Notes: generated by a model from the sequence alone, not told the origin. Positions 25,596 through 38,094 are shown, numbered from the stretch's first letter. The stretch is 45,436 bases of DNA from Saccoglossus kowalevskii (GCF_000003605.2 NW_003120937.1:67678-113113), one strand, 5' to 3'. Numbers and translations are program-made.

Positions 25596-26885
25596 CTAGT
25601 ATGACTAACAACAAATGTGAACACGCATATATTAATTTATCCTGGGTACGTGAAATAAATAGCTTCTTGAAAATTGAAATAAAAAAACGACTTATGGTTT
25701 GTGTACGTGTACCTTGGAGACTATTTATATATTGTCTTAATAAATCGGTGAACATTGTGTTATGAAATAAGTAAATTATAATGTATGCAAATCTGTTTAC
25801 TGCGTGATCAGAAGGTTCACGCTTGTATTGATTGTATTAACGCTTATTTGATCGAGTATCAAGTTCGCTGAAACAAATAAGTTTGTTTTGTTTGACAGTC
25901 GAATCACGTACCTGGAACAGCTTTCAAATACCGACAATTAAACCCTGGGCTCGCAAAATGTTAAGTAGCAAGTTGTGATAATGCAATAGTATTCGCATTA
26001 CAGTGGATGGTCGCGAGGTTATATTACCCCAAATACCGTAACTAAATGTATGTAATGGAATTGATTGATTATTAAGATGCAGATATGCTGAAATATATCA
26101 CATGATATTCCGCAGTATGCGGATGTAAAAAAATACTGTTAGTTATTTAAGTTATTCTATTGGTGCAGGTGAACTGCTTCAAGATACTGCAAACCGAATT
26201 AATGGGTGTAAACAGAAATACGAAAAGTGAGTTGCCATTAGAATTGAAAATGGTAGAGATATAAGAGAATTTGACGCAATGTTTCGATGAACTACACGCA
26301 ATTCAGGGATACCACACCACAGACATTCCATGGAGTTACCTCTGTGCAGACATGATAGGACTTCAATAAGTGCTTCAATCCGATGTATTCATTGTGCATT
26401 GCAGGAACAGTGCATTTAGTTCCAGTGACCACTATGGCTTCACAATGGTTATATTACTTATGTCTGGACTAGCTGATATTGGAAATATACCCAATGACTT
26501 TATTATTTATTTCAGTCGTTCTCCATGCCATGACTAATGGCACACGAAAATTACGACATCTTAATTTATCTTGGAGCAAAAAACGACGTCGGTTGAAAAT
26601 AACTTTAAGTGATTCTACACGTGGTAGCAGAAAAGAAAGAGATTCAATTGAAGCCACAAATTAATCTAAGCATTACTATATACGCGAGAATTTTAGGTTA
26701 GACGGTTTATTAAATATTCATTTATTTACTCTTTAATAATTCGTATATCAACATCGTTATTTACTCGTATTTTGTTGTTGTTGTAGTAGTAAATTAATAG
26801 TTTTAATTTTAATTTAGATGTGTATTGTAAAAACAGCTAGTTAGTCAGTTAAAAGTTGTACCTCGTTTGCATTATATTGATTAAA
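25596..26885 (-). other. Remnant of SULT-3 intron 3
   Basis: Non-coding. The outer part matches SULT-2 intron 3 in the same orientation (for example the CCATGGA and TGTGCAGACA neighbourhoods near 26330-26350 and 11930-11955). About 25830-25910 matches, inverted, 35880-35970 in SULT-4 intron 3. The homology stops at about 26885 where the Gypsy-type element starts. Confidence 0.55.
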
Positions 26886-28250
26886 CTTAGGTACCTTAGG
26901 TAGTAAAGGTTGTACATCTACTAATAAACAGGCTAGTGTGCCCTATATGGTGTCCAGGTGTTGAGTTGAGTTAAGTTAGCATTCAGTTAATGGGAGTGGT
27001 TGTGAACCCTTCATTGATTCTAGTCAGGATGATAGTTTAGATGTTGCACAGGTGGTACAGACTAGGGTTCAGAAAAAAACAAACAATATTACATAGGCCT
27101 ATAGTAGTTTAAAGAGTTGCATAGTAAGATTGATACTAATGATGGTAAGAAATATATTAATGTGGTCGCAGTGCGAGAGGCACAGCAGTATGGTTCCACA
27201 TTAGAGCTTGCTAGGAAATTAGTTATACCAATGTGTTACCGTGATCAAGTACTAGCACATGAGTCAGTTATGGCAGGTCATCTGGATGCTAAGCAGACTA
27301 CAGATAGAATAGCAACTCAGTTTTATTGGCCTGGTATGCAGTATGATGTTAGATATTGCAGATCATATGATATATGTCAGAAGACTTCTAGGAGTCGTGT
27401 TAGATTCGAACGATCAGTCCAGCGACTAAGGGAGTTATAGGTACATTTTAACTTTTGTAGACTATGCTTCTCAATACCCCGAATCTGTAGCATTAAAAAA
27501 ATTACCTCAGAAGTCGTTGCTGATGCATTAGTCAGTATATAGTAGGGTTGGTGTACCCAAAAATGTTTTAACACCTGACATTATAAAGGAAGTTAGTATA
27601 GTGTTGTCTATTAAACATTTAGTAACTACACCATATCACCCAGCATACAATGGTTTGGTTGAACGGTTTTTACATGAAAAGTATGTTGAAACACATGTGT
27701 CAAGAACGGCCCAAGGATTGGGATAGGTACCTTGACCCAGTACTGTTTGCTTATAGAGAAGCTCCTCGGGATAGTTTGGGTTTTTTTATGAAAGGGACAA
27801 ACTGAATGACATGGAAGTGGTTCCAGGTATGATGAACAGTATGTGTGTGCACGATACCAGTTAGATCTGAACCAGTTAGGTCAAAACCATACACTTTATC
27901 ATCCACCATGACAGATATAGTGCGGTCAGAGGTTAAGAGCATGTCAGAGATGGGTGTAATTGACCAATCAAATGCACCTTATGCCTCACCCATTGTTTTG
28001 GTAAATAAGAAAGGAGGGGCGTTAGGTTTTGCATTGAATTTCGCAAACTCAATCGAATTACAGTATTCGATGCAGAACCAATACCATCACCTGAAGACAT
28101 ATTTTCACGATTAAAAGATGGTTGGTACTCTAAAATTGATTTGTCCGAGGGGTACTGGCAGATCCCCATGAGTGAGGGGGCTAAAGAACAGACAGCTTTT
28201 CTCTAACCTGATGGTTTATTTCAGTTTCGACGCATGCCTTTTTCACAGAG
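26886..28250 (+). pseudogene. Broken Gypsy-type retroelement: integrase then reverse transcriptase
   Basis: From 27117 an open frame reads the integrase zinc-finger region: LAHESVMAGHL, then TQFYWPGM and YCRSYDICQKT. The usual CDxC Cys is Tyr. With frameshifts, the integrase core follows (FVDYASQYPE near 27455-27485, a deleted second Asp region near 27570, TTPYHPAYNGLVERF near 27625-27670, and DWDRYLDPVLFAYREAPR near 27718-27770). Reverse-transcriptase N-terminal motifs come next (EPVRSKPY, EMGVIDQSNAPYASPIVLV at about 27855-28005, then KIDLSEGYWQIPMSE and FQFRRMPF to about 28246). The element ends before the YxDD box. Integrase upstream of RT is the order known for Gmr1-like Ty3/Gypsy elements. 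There are multiple stops and no LTRs. It interrupts SULT-3. Confidence 0.8.
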
Positions 28251-28544
28251 AAATGATTATAAACGAACGAACAGAACAAAAGGGTAGGCCGTCGTGTTAT
28301 GGCGATATATTTTTTTTTTTACAATTTTCATTCAAATTTATTCCAAGTTATTGTATTATTTGTAACAATTTACTGATTATGTATGGACCTCTTTAAATAA
28401 GCTCGTTGATAAAGTATTTACTAAATAGTGAAAATTGTAAGGAATCTGAATTTGACATAATTTGTTCACATGCCGTTCAACCTGGATGAATTTCAGCATG
28501 GGGTCAAAAACTACCACAAATTGATTTGATATGATTTGATTTAT

Positions 28545-30030
28545 TTAAACTGATAAATTCATTTTCGGGACTGACAAGTTTCCATTGGAAATGGCTGTTG
28601 TTGGGTAACGATGGGAATGCTGATTAATATAATAACTGATATCATGGGCAAAGCGATTATTCTTAAGGTAAAATATGAGCAAACAAGTGTGAAGTTTGCA
28701 GAGTTTGTTAATGCCAAGGATGTCAAGCTGTTGAAAGAGAGGTGCAGAGTGCGTATATAAATCAGAGAAAGTAATAAGTCGCTGCAAGATTGGGTCCTAT
28801 ATTGGTAAAAAAAAATTAAATTCAGTTGCAATATCAAAGCTTTTTGATAATAGTCTGTTTTTATCGTCGTTGGCCATAATATCTTTAGGTGATGTCATGC
28901 TAGACTTTTTATTTAATAATTCATTAATTGTCATCCATGTTTTGTTCATATTCCCACTGGCAGACAAAAATCGTGTATGGTAGTATTTTTTTGGCTGACT
29001 TAAGCAATTTTGTCAAGATATTACGGTATTGTTTATATTTATTTCGCATTTCATCATTATTTGGCAATCTTTTCATTTTACAATATAATTTAAATTTTGA
29101 TTTAGTTGAAATAATTAGCCCCTTTGATAACCAAGGTTTGCGTATCGGGATCTTCTTTGTACTGACTTGAATTAATGGGGCGTGTTTTTTAATAGTACCT
29201 AAGAACAAGTCGCAAAAGGTCGCATATGCATAATTAATATCATTACAGTTATATACGGGTTGCCAGGAAATATTACTCAAATCGGAAATGAAATCGCTTT
29301 TATTGTAGCGTGAAAAGTCATATTTATGGAATAATGTGTTATGGTTAAGAACATGGTCAAGGTTTTTAATTATAGCAAAGATTGTATAATGGTCACTGAT
29401 ATCGGTTTCAATACTACCTCACTCGATGAAATAATCTGTAATATTTGTAATTACGTGAACAATAATGGTGTTTGTATTCTGCGTTACTCTAGTTGGGGTA
29501 TCATTTGTTTGAACAAAGTGATAACTATTCAGTAAGGCAACATAACTAGCAGGAGTTGGGATTCGTGAAATCAATATTGTAGTCACCAAATATAATACAT
29601 TTTTTTGTCTTTGGAGGACATATAATCTAAACACTTTTCGAAAGTATCTAGGAATTCGTGAAGGGGAGTATTTGGCTTCCTTTATATAACTCCAAATACA
29701 AACTTTTTGTTTTCTATGATCGTGACTCACAATGACTGATTTCAATATCATTAACACGAGAAAAGGACAATGAGTCATGAATATACAGTGCAACACCTCC
29801 ACCTTGGGAATGTATACGGTTGGAGGTGATAAAATTGTAGGATGAAATATTGAATAGCGAGCAATCAGTCTCATTACGTAACCAAGTTTCTGTTAGTGCA
29901 ATCATAGATAGTTTGTTTTCTATTACGCTAAGAAAACTAACAAGGTCATCAAAATGTTTACTAATTGATCTAATGTTTAGATGAAAACTGGAAAATGGAT
30001 GATGTTTAGGGTTTGATATAATATATATAA
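28545..30030 (-). pseudogene. Minus-strand LINE (CR1/L2-like) with endonuclease but no RT core
   Basis: Reading leftwards on minus: the endonuclease start FHLNIRSISKHFDDL then IALTETWL (about 29880-29985), GGGVALYIHD near 29795, FGDYNID near 29590, and TPTRVTQNTNT near 29480. A conserved linker follows (KKHAPLIQV...RKPWLSKGLI, KSKFKLYCKM, 29060-29200). Next, TWMTINELLN and ATEFN (28840-28925) precede where RT should start. At about 28788 the sequence jumps to the RT C-terminal end (TFSDLYTHSAPLFQQLDIL, 28545-28785). The palm with YxDD is missing. Frameshifts are frequent. A T13-like run near 28308-28320 could be the 3' tail but is separated from the frame by about 230 bp. Confidence 0.8.
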
Positions 30031-30049
30031 TATAATGAGACGTTCTATC

Positions 30050-31878
30050 ATATTGTGAATCCTTAAGTGGTATATGTAGATGTTGCCTCCAATATAATAA
30101 CGATGTCCGCCATATTGAATAATTATTTTCCTAGGCAAGGGTCAATGCATGATGCAATATAAGTCCGCAAAATGCGTGCGTTTCAGCTTTCCTTTATTAT
30201 AATACATTAGCTGGAGATATATGTATGTAATACAGGTTAACATGCTCATTCATCATAGTGCAATTGTTGCACTGCGTCATAAATGACTGAATTATTCATT
30301 ACTAGTATTCTATTTTCATTTTAAAACGTGGGCGAGTACGTGTTTACGTTGTAGTGGATCTGTAAACAAAGGTATGTCGTTTTTCTGTTAATTTATCACA
30401 TTCACATACCCGTTAACAGTAACACATTCAAATATGAAAATAACCCAACATCATTTTGTTTCTTGAATTAATATCATAGACGACCAAATATACTGATTAT
30501 TATGTTCACTCACTCTCCGACACTTTCATTCTCACTCTCTACATCTTTCTCTCTGTGTCACGTTCATTCCATATATACAGCATTTATTATATGATGATGC
30601 ATATATGTATAATAAATGCTGTATGAAATTTCGTGACATTGGTCATTATGATATAGCAATTGAATTCATCAATTTGAATACCAGCATTTGTACTGGTACG
30701 TACACTAAAAATACAGGGATTATTCAACGACGTCACAAAACATGTTTCGGTACCACATGCTGCCACTCGAATAAATATTAAGGTCTTTAGGGTTCTATAT
30801 GTCTTCATGCATTGTCACGAAGTGTCTGGATAACAATTATAATGAACTAATCACGTATTGTACACGAGAGGTGTAATTAATCATTATCATAGTGTAAACT
30901 GAATACTAACCACACTCAGAAGTAAGGTATATTACACGTACAAATATCTGAAAGTGTGTGTGTCATTACCGATGGCATACTGATGGTCGCAGCATGTAGC
31001 TATGTATAGCTACAAGTTTACACTCAAAACACTACATTTAACGTCCGTTAAACGCGCAGTGGATATAAGAGTATGTAGTTTTTTTTCTTAACATGTTTAA
31101 ATTATTTCTTCGAAACCTCAGCATTTCGGCAATTAGTATGTCAGTGTTTAGTTTAATAGTTTAAGTGAATCCCACGATATGATCGAATTAGATTTGCGAT
31201 GGGAATTATAATATACTTATAGGTATTGAAAAGTAGTGAAAGTAATAATATTATTGTGAAAAAAACTATAGTTACAAACATAGTGAAGCAAAGCAAAACA
31301 TTTTGCTCTATTCTAAAATGATTTGTAATTTATAATTGGTTAACAACTTTTTCTTATTATATAATTTATTTTTACTTTCAAATTTCTCCCACGACATTTA
31401 ATGCTTATGATATTATTACATGGACAAATGCGCACGTAAGAGTGATAAACTAGAGCACAATTTTGACGGCATGTACACTATATCCAGGTCCTTCCTGTCG
31501 TTGTTCGTCTATTTTTCGGTCGTAAAAAATCGAATCACCATGTTCCCATGTATTATCACGAGCAAAAGTATTTTCCCAGCTCAATATAACTAACGTCTTT
31601 TAGTTAATGTTCTCTTCCATTCTGTTGTTTACAAAGCCTGCAAATAATTCAATTAAAAGATTTACTCACACACTTTGCCGGTGAAATTATGTTTTATAAA
31701 CTAAACTCTTCTCAACAAATGTATACAGTTGATTGTGAAGTTTTAGGTATAAAATAATTATGTAACAACTAATTCACAATCACAACATATTTAGTAAGTG
31801 TATGGTCGCTCGATCAAAATCGGATAGTTGTCTGTTTCTTAGGCGGACTTTGTAATAACAGCTTATTGATACACTGCC
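30050..31878. repeat. SULT-4 5' flank; right arm of the inverted repeat
   Basis: Non-coding region upstream of SULT-4. From about 30100 it is an inverted copy of the SULT-2 flank (18983-20560). For its leftmost part, around 30110-30300, it is an inverted copy of 9690-9800 next to SULT-1. It also preserves an uninterrupted version of the site where the 7.5-9.7 kb element inserted. No gene is visible. Confidence 0.6.
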
Positions 31879-34800
31879 ATGAATCTGTTCAACGAAGATG
31901 GGACGTGGCGGACGGATACATACAGTTATAAAGGAGTCAACTTCCCATGGTATGTACCACTCTCAAGTCTGAATGCCATGGACAAGTTTGAAGTGAGAAA
32001 AGATGATGTATGGATTTGTACCTTTCATAAATCTGGTGAGGATCGCACTTTAGAGTATATAGTAAGAGTATGTGTTTTTACAGTTATTCTGCAAGAGCAT
32101 AATTATTTGTTTCAGATTTCGACGTCGTGCCTACTACATTGTACATAACTTTCAGTGAATACTGGTTATGTTGTGTGTATTATATTAACCGTCGATGTAT
32201 GATCGTGTATTTGTCTGACATGTTGATTACTTAATGTGTATACTATGAATGAAATCATCAAAGGTTAGTAGTCCGAATTGTTCGTTCTGTCATCAGGAAA
32301 CGGAAACTACTTACCATCTTTTTTATTATTGTAAATATGTAAAAACATTTTGGTTTGCCTTTAGTGATGTATTTAAAAACATCTTTGGTCCAGATGCTCT
32401 TTCCCTCAGGCAGATAATTTTAGGCTGTACTGATTTTTTGGTGTTGGCAAATTATTTGGTACTTTTAGGGAAGCAATATATTTATAATTGTATAATGAGT
32501 AAGAGTATACCGAGTGATGTATATTTTCGTAAGGTGGTAACTGAAGCATGCGAGATTGAAAAGCATATGGCTCTATTACCTCTGAAAACAATTACAAGAA
32601 ACAAAGCACAGACAAATACAATGAATATATTTTCTAAAATAGGGAAGTGGTCTATTATCAGTGAATTATTATTATATTATTTCAGTGAATTAGCAATTAT
32701 CTTGTTTTGTTTTATTTCTGTTACTCTTGTTTGCTTGTCTTTGTCGTTTTGTATTATGTAATTAATGTTTACTGTAATGTATGTAATTAAATGAAATAAA
32801 ATTGTGTAAAGAGAAAAAAAATGTGTATACTAAACTAAATGTAATACGTAATACACAATGTGATATATGTATATATGCCATAATCCATGGTTCATATAGG
32901 TAGTAAAGCCAGTGGGTTAAACAACATTCGGTGATTTATAAAAACAATAAATTAGGTTACAGTTTTATGAGACAATACAATTGATTTTCATGGCATAAAT
33001 GAAACAAATAGAGCATACATTTTTTTCAATTTTCTCAATAAATATAGTTGTATTTTATGTGTTAGAACAAAAATAGTATCTGATTTTCAGAATATTTCAT
33101 TGCATATTTTATTATCTGCCTTCTATGTTTAATAAATTCATATATTTGTAATGTTAACAGAATAAAAAAAAAATAAAATTGACAAAAAATATTCATGGCA
33201 TGTAGTGAAAGAATAAAAGAATATTAAGTTTTTGCTATTTACCCGACGTGAATTGGCAATACAGTTTTATTATTATACATTCGAATAAATAACATAACTA
33301 CTCATAACCAGAGTATTCGCACTCGAAACACACAAACAATTTATAATATATAATAAGTCAGACAAATCAATTAATTTAAAACTTAAAATTGATATCAATT
33401 TAAAACATTTGAAACTAAAAATAAAAGCAATTAAAGGTTACTGAACTTTCTTTTTGCATTTATTTCAATAATTGTCATCAACCATTCATCACTCAATAAA
33501 TAGACTTATGTAAAATGTTCAGTCAGATAAAACAAAATGTATATTCCACTACAGTGGTAATGAATGGTAACCAGTATATTTTTTTTAGATTTACGGAGTT
33601 GACAAATTTTCCTCTTTTATGTAACTAGGCAAGCAAACATGACAAATGAAGTGTCTAATGCATGTTTATGGTCAGAGAATTTGATAATACTTTATACAAG
33701 AATACTATATTTTGCAAATTACCTGCCATAATTGACATATACACTATAAATCTATTTTCGGTTCTAAATTGATTTATATAAAAAGAATATTATGGATCCA
33801 AACACTTACATGCATCATCGGCAGATTGGCAAAACAAACTGTTTGTTGGACTACTCCATATTTATTCATGGATCATGAGTCCGACATGCACACAATGTTG
33901 TGCATTTTATATACCTTGCTCCATCAATTGAGTTTGTTCTCGGCACATGATAAATTCTGCATCCAAACGTTTCTGAAGATGGAATGGTCTCTTCTGTGAG
34001 TTAAACTATAGCTAAGTTGATGAGCAGTTGTGATAGAGCCTTCAAATGTGACGTATATACGAAGTCGTCCAATGAAAATGGATATTGAGTTTACAGCAAT
34101 AGCAGGACATTGATGTTTATTGTGAAGAGTTTTGTTTTTGTCGCGCCGGGTTTGAAGTTCACTGGTCGGGATAAGACGGTAGTGCCGGTAGTTTTTATTA
34201 TCGGTAATGGTTACTAGTATATGATCTAAGATTCGGTAACGAAACGTTACACATATATGTACGAATAAAACGCTAATGTGAATTTTATTTGACCAAAAAC
34301 AATCTCTGCGAATATCATCTATTCTGCGAAAATTACAACAATTGGTAAGCATCATCGTAACAACGTCGTGATATTCGTACCATCTAACTTACAGATTGGG
34401 ACATAAATATCGTAATGTTGCTCGTCAGTTATTTGGTTGTTCTCAACAAGAGTTTCCTAGTCTTATTCAATCAATATAGTAACTGAAAACAAAGAATGTA
34501 ACAATTTGTCAGGAAATGTACAATTTTCGAATGGCATTTGAAATGACGAAGATCAACAAAGTAGGATAAAAATGTATGTTTTTGAAAATTTGTTAAAATA
34601 AGATACAAGTGAATAATTATATTGGAATGGAATCAATGAACATTTTAAAAGTCAAGGGTTACGAGAAACGTGTAATAACATTATATACATGGGTTATGCA
34701 ATGTAATGTGATGTGAGGCTTCGTTTCTGTATCTGTTTCTGTATTTGAAGACGTTTGATACACCATTTACAATTTATATTTATATTCTGATTTACACCTC

Positions 34801-37182
34801 GAATAGAGAACAGCATTTTCTAAAAAATATGTTAAGTTCCGTCTAATCTAATATACCTATAATGTATCCGAAAATTTATGTCATTTGAAAACAATAATAA
34901 ATTACTCACTTGTCAACAATGCAACATTGAGAGGTAATCTGATGTGCATTTAGAAATACATCAAAATATAATTAGATGCTTAAAGTTTATAATCTAATTA
35001 TATATTTTAACTTTATTAATGTAACTTTAATAATTATAGTATATTTATAAGTATTTCAACATTTAATTCAACAGGTACAGCATTGATGAGTGAGATTGTT
35101 TGGGATATAATATCATGCAGCGGTGTTATTAATACGGAAGAACCACTGGATAAATGTTTATATCTCGAAATACATGTTCGGTTGTCCAAACCAAATTATG
35201 AAGTTCTAGCTAGCATGCCTTCACCACGTATCATCGTGACCCACCTACCTCCTTCGTTTCTACCACCACAACTGTTTATTGTGAGACCAAAGGTTTGTTG
35301 AAAAAATACACAAGTATATACAAATATCGAATATTGACATATATAATCAATTTCAATGGCCGGCGAACAACTGTCTAGATAACTTGCTGTCATTGTTTTT
35401 CAGTTGCCTAGATTTACCTTTTTGGCATACATTAAAAGTAATAATGATGGCATTTAATATAATAACAAACAATGACCACCATAACTTGATCCTACACATA
35501 TGTTTTTTTTTTCCTGTCTGCTTTGGCCAATGGATATATATGATAGTTCATGAACATCATATGTTTGAAATATGTCCTTGTGAGCGTACTTGCTATTGGT
35601 TGTAAAAGACGTTCCATTCTCATGTCTTTTGAGAACAATTTTTGTTTGTGTTTAATATCTTGAATGATGACAAATCTATTATGTTTCCAGATTATCTACG
35701 TCGGCAGAAACCCAAAGGATCTTGCTGTGTCTTTCCATTACCATTTATCTGTTATGCCCATTAATCAAAGTTATACAACATTCCAACATTTCATCAATGA
35801 CTTTATGAGAGGGACAGGTAAGACAGCTGTAGAACATACCAATGCGTAAAACTTAACAATGAACATCGAATACACTAAAGGGCAAACAAAGGACGTAGTT
35901 CGATTGTCAATCAAAACAAACTATTTTTTTTCAGCGAAACAATATGCGATCAAATAAGCGTTAATACAATCAATGCGAGCATACGTACTAAACATACAAC
36001 ATTATAATTTACTTATTTCATAACACAATGTACACCGATGTATTAAAACAATATATAAATATTCTCCAAGACACATGTGGAACAAACATAATTTGGGCTA
36101 AACCACAAGTAGTGCACAAAGTTAATTCTCAATTCCATTTTCAAGTATTTGATTATTATTTACCATATTATAGTATATCACGTACCCAGGATAAATATTA
36201 TATATGCGTGTTCGTTATTTGTTGTTAGTCATACTAGGAGATTGGCCAACCCATGTTGCCTACTGGTGGAAGAAGAAAGACGATGACAATGTACTTTTTT
36301 TTAAATATGAAGACATTGTAAAGGTAATGGAAACAATTAAACAGTACGACATTCTACAGTGATAATCCTGTAAGTGCTAGCAAGAGAATCAAAGACAGAA
36401 TTGAACGGGCTGTGGGAATGTTAGCAAAGTTCACGATCGAGAATGTAAACAAATTACAACAATTGTTTAAACTTAGTTTACACTAATTCACCAGTAGACA
36501 TTTTTGTGCCGAACTCGAGCTTTAAATTTACTCATAGTGGTCGACATATTTAATTTTGCCCAAATATATCCGTACAAACACGTTACTTTGATTATCGTAA
36601 CAAAAGTCGTACAAAACACACAAATATCAAACTTTATGAATAAACGTTACAATTTTTGTCTTATAGGACTTAGAAGGAACAGTTAAAATGGTATGTACTT
36701 TTATGGAGAAAACACTGACATTGGAAAACCTTCGAGGAATAGCCGAAAACTGCACGTTTGAGGCGATGAAAAAGCGAAAGGTGCGAGATTATATTTGTGA
36801 ATTTTATAAAATAGACCCACATCTATCACCATTCGTCAGAAAAGGTAAGGTATTTGTCTGACAATTCAGTGTTACGTACACATTTGAATTAATTTCTTAC
36901 TTCGGAAATATAAAACAATTTATGTCACACCCAAACACTTTTCTTAGTTTAATGCAACACAATAAGAATTAGGCCACTAAGAAACGATATTGCACATTGT
37001 ACTTTTATGGACATTGATTAGTATATTGCACCTTTTACATTTTTATTGCAGGAAAAGTTGGTGGCTGGAAGCAACATTTTACTGTTTCCCAAAACGAAGA
37101 ATTTAATAATTGGTATGAAAAAGCGGTTCAAAGCACTGGATTATCATTCGACTTTCTTCCAAACACTAGTCAAAAGTTTTAA
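31879..37182 (+). CDS. SULT-4: intact cytosolic sulfotransferase, six exons, inverted copy
   Basis: Exons on plus: 31879-32035, 35075-35292, 35691-35817, 36238-36323, 36667-36844, 37052-37182. They sum to 897 nt (298 residues plus stop) with no lesion and GT/AG borders throughout. Predicted role as for SULT-2: PAPS-dependent sulfonation in the cytosol, substrate unknown. Motifs: TFHKSGTAL (48-56), RIIVTHLP with His109, IIYVGRNPKDLAVS (Arg131, Ser139), FKYED, and RKGKVGGWKQHFTVSQNE. Val107 stands where a Lys is usual. The first exon encodes exactly the same 52 residues as SULT-2, differing at six synonymous sites. Exon 2 differs at 11 of 72 residues. The C-terminal half is closer to SULT-3. 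Intron 1 contains a LINE insertion. It is the only copy on plus, with its upstream flank facing left toward the degraded retroelements. Confidence 0.92.
32234..32831 (+). mobile_element. 5'-truncated LINE in SULT-4 intron 1 with target-site duplication
   Basis: The body is about 32245-32820, ending in AATAAA (32795-32800) and an A-rich tail (32814-32820). It is flanked by ATGTGTATACT at 32234-32244 and 32821-32831. The paralogous intron of SULT-2 has a single copy of this 11-mer (18631-18641, minus) and no insert, which is a clean empty site. It contains a 170-codon frame with the C-terminal zinc knuckle of non-LTR elements. Confidence 0.9.
32249..32761 (+). pseudogene. LINE ORF2 C-terminal fragment (zf-RVT-type)
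   Basis: 170 codons, open to a stop just before the 3' tail. CSFC followed by HLFYYC gives a C-x2-C-x8-H-x4-C knuckle (Cys11, Cys14, His23, Cys28). It is followed by KTFWFAF and later LGKQYIYNCIMS and ACEIEKHMALL, a layout typical of L1/Tx1-like LINE tails. It is a truncated tail, so no reverse transcriptase or endonuclease is present. The hydrophobic end (LAIILFCFISVTLV) could look like a membrane segment. The start codon is not a real gene start. Confidence 0.8.
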
Positions 37183-38094
37183 TTTATCTATCTACGTAGG
37201 TTCTATCTAGAAATATACAATATAAATAGAACGCAACAAATATGAGTGTTATTTAGGAGTAACAAACCGTGTTTTGCAAACACAATGTTTTTTTCGGGGG
37301 ATCCATTACAGAAGACTTTGAAATTTACAATTGGGTGAGTTGGTATATTTTTGAAAACACATACTTTTGAAATAATTATTGATTAATAGTTGTAACACTA
37401 AACCGTTATTTTTTCAAAAAGGCTTGTGATCCTATACTTTATATTTCTATATTTCTATATAGATTGGGAATCACTGAATGTGAGACACATTTTTGGTGTT
37501 GGTCAATTGTCTTGTTCACTGAATATTATTAGTTTTTCGATAAAGGAGGGCAAGATTGTGTAGGCTGTAAGTAATTGACTCATCTATTTCTCATCTTGTC
37601 TTGTACTAAGGTATGATCCTAATAATGAATGTATTATGATTTAATTTGTACAATAAAGTGCACTTTTGATCTATTTTTATAAATATTTTAACGTATAGGA
37701 TCACTCGCCTTTTTGAAAAAACATTTGTGTTTTAGTACTTTTAGAAAAGTGTTTTAGGGAAATATCAAAACATTTTTTTAAGAAAATTAAACACATTCTA
37801 ATCACACTGTTTTACTGTTTGTTTTTTTTAAATGTCACTAAAATGATTATTGATGTGATATTCATGAACTAATGCAACTTCATGCAATCAGTATTAAAAA
37901 AAATTATTGAAAAGTTTGGCAGCTCGTAAGTAAACATTATGACATTTTCATAAAAGTTTTGTGTCAATAATGCGGAATAATTAAATGTGTGTACAAATAG
38001 AAATCGAGATACGTGGTTAATTAGGTACTTTGTGGTAAATGTGGTTCTTGTTCCACTCACATCTGATCTTTTTTTTCGAAAGCTATTAAATTTT
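37183..38094. repeat. SULT-4 3' flank with inversion junction near 37460
   Basis: About 37345-37440 is the reverse complement of the SULT-3 3' flank (24605-24660 joined to 22445-22517). From about 37470 to 37722 the sequence instead matches 21541-21770 plus 22432-22497 in the same orientation. The word TATAGGATCAC (37696) therefore recurs here in inverted form (GTGATCCTATA near 37430). This marks the right edge of the inverted segment. No gene is seen. Confidence 0.65.

Larger units (their letters stand above)
32036..35074 (+). other. SULT-4 intron 1 (3.0 kb)
   Basis: Apart from the LINE, this intron is an inverted counterpart of SULT-2 intron 1 along most of its length. No exon or RNA gene is visible; the 143-codon minus frame at 33924-34355 has no motif. 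Confidence 0.6.

Noticed and set aside
33924-34355. 143-codon minus-strand frame in SULT-4 intron 1
   Set aside because: No motif is recognised, composition is intron-like, and it lies in the inverted copy of an intron with no matching frame in SULT-2.
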